Shown: piece by piece, positions 23,822 through 24,114 of the stretch
Layout of the letters: each line of letters begins with the position of its first letter
Numbering within the stretch: position 1 is the stretch's first letter
Assembly: GCF_036985595.1 (NCBI RefSeq)
Contig: NZ_BTPU01000068.1
Coordinates: 1-24,114, forward strand
Source of the DNA: Vallitalea maricola
Lineage (GTDB): Bacteria; Bacillota; Clostridia; Lachnospirales; Vallitaleaceae
Direction of reading: 5' to 3'
Length of the DNA stretch: 24,114 nt
Made by a program: the position numbers and the translations under genes
The notes under the pieces: model-generated
What the model was told of the DNA's origin: nothing
The model's database searches: none
Seen by the model: the letters and a program-made list of their open reading frames with translations, nothing else

Positions 23822-24114
23822 TTAATTACTTCCAAATATCTTCTCATAACAGTGAAAAGCCAATTCTCTCCCTGGGAAATATACTTCTCCGACTTTTTCA
23901 TATCCTAATCTTTCATAAAATGAAAGAGCAATAGGGTTACCACTGTAAGTATCCAATCTAATGGAATTATAGTTTTTTTGTCTAACTAAATCTTCAGCAA
24001 AACCCATGAAACTCTTTCCTATACCTTTTCCTTGTCCCAAAGGGCTTACAGCTAATCTATGTACTACAAGAATATCTGTTGATTTACTCTTCCAATCAAC
24101 AGTTTTATATTCCT
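23822..24114 (-). CDS. GNAT family N-acetyltransferase, C-terminal part (runs off the window)
   Basis: At least 96 codons are open to the right edge; the start lies outside. The visible part holds the acetyl-CoA-binding core: VVHRLAVSPLGQGKGIGKSF (beta4 and the Q/RxxGxG/A loop as GQGKGIG), then a helix AEDLVRQKNYNSIRLDTYSGN and the closing NPIALSFYERLGYEKVG. This is typical of general GNAT enzymes that acetylate small molecules or protein amino groups; the substrate cannot be read. It is separated from blaI by about 110 bases and has its own transcription upstream of the window. No terminator is evident between them. Confidence 0.88.
   Translation of the reverse strand, partial: EYKTVDWKSKSTDILVVHRLAVSPLGQGKGIGKSFMGFAEDLVRQKNYNSIRLDTYSGNPIALSFYERLGYEKVGEVYFPGRELAFHCYEKIFGSN

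Overview
The window is AT-rich, with strong AGGAGG-type ribosome binding sites, some GTG/TTG starts, and amino-acid fermentation genes of the Clostridium sticklandii / Clostridioides difficile type. This suggests an anaerobic low-GC Firmicute of class Clostridia. I cannot name the genus from sequence alone.

Layout. (1) 174-2828, minus: a type IIA, Ca2+-type P-type ATPase. (2) 3231-9404, plus: a compact cluster of a tandem SCP2-like protein, a class III PLP aminotransferase, the two halves of a split transketolase, a second tandem SCP2-like protein, a VOC/glyoxalase-fold protein and a TetR regulator. A GAGCGCTC-centred palindrome typical of TetR operators lies upstream of the first gene. I do not recognise this combination as a described pathway. 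The SCP2-like proteins suggest a lipophilic substrate, and the split transketolase recalls the steroid-17,20-desmolase DesAB of Clostridium scindens. It is the best candidate here for an undescribed system. (3) 9474-9701, minus: a small DUF3892 protein, separated from tetR by a shared bidirectional terminator.

(4) 9852-20291, minus: a complete oxidative ornithine fermentation locus fed by arginine. ArcA converts arginine to citrulline and ArcB converts citrulline to ornithine plus carbamoyl phosphate. Orr racemises ornithine, and OraS/OraE with the presumed reactivase GlmL make 2,4-diaminopentanoate. Ord oxidises this to 2-amino-4-oxopentanoate, which OrtA/OrtB cleave with CoA to alanine and acetyl-CoA. 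The order ord-ortA-ortB-oraS-oraE-mutL-orr is, as I recall it, that of C. difficile. Carbamate kinase and an arginine/ornithine antiporter are not in the window. A good promoter precedes arcA, and a long imperfect inverted repeat sits in the arcB-ord gap.

(5) 20292-20932: a gene-free AT-rich stretch of about 640 bp. (6) 20933-23704, minus: a BlaI repressor, an M56 (BlaR1-type) membrane metalloprotease without a penicillin-binding domain, and a separate secreted or anchored paralogue of the M56 protein's extracellular domain. A nearly identical promoter/operator block of about 50 bp precedes both blaI and the paralogue, implying one BlaI regulon. (7) 23822-24114, minus: the C-terminal part of a GNAT acetyltransferase running off the right edge.

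No tRNA, complete rRNA, CRISPR array or insertion sequence was seen.
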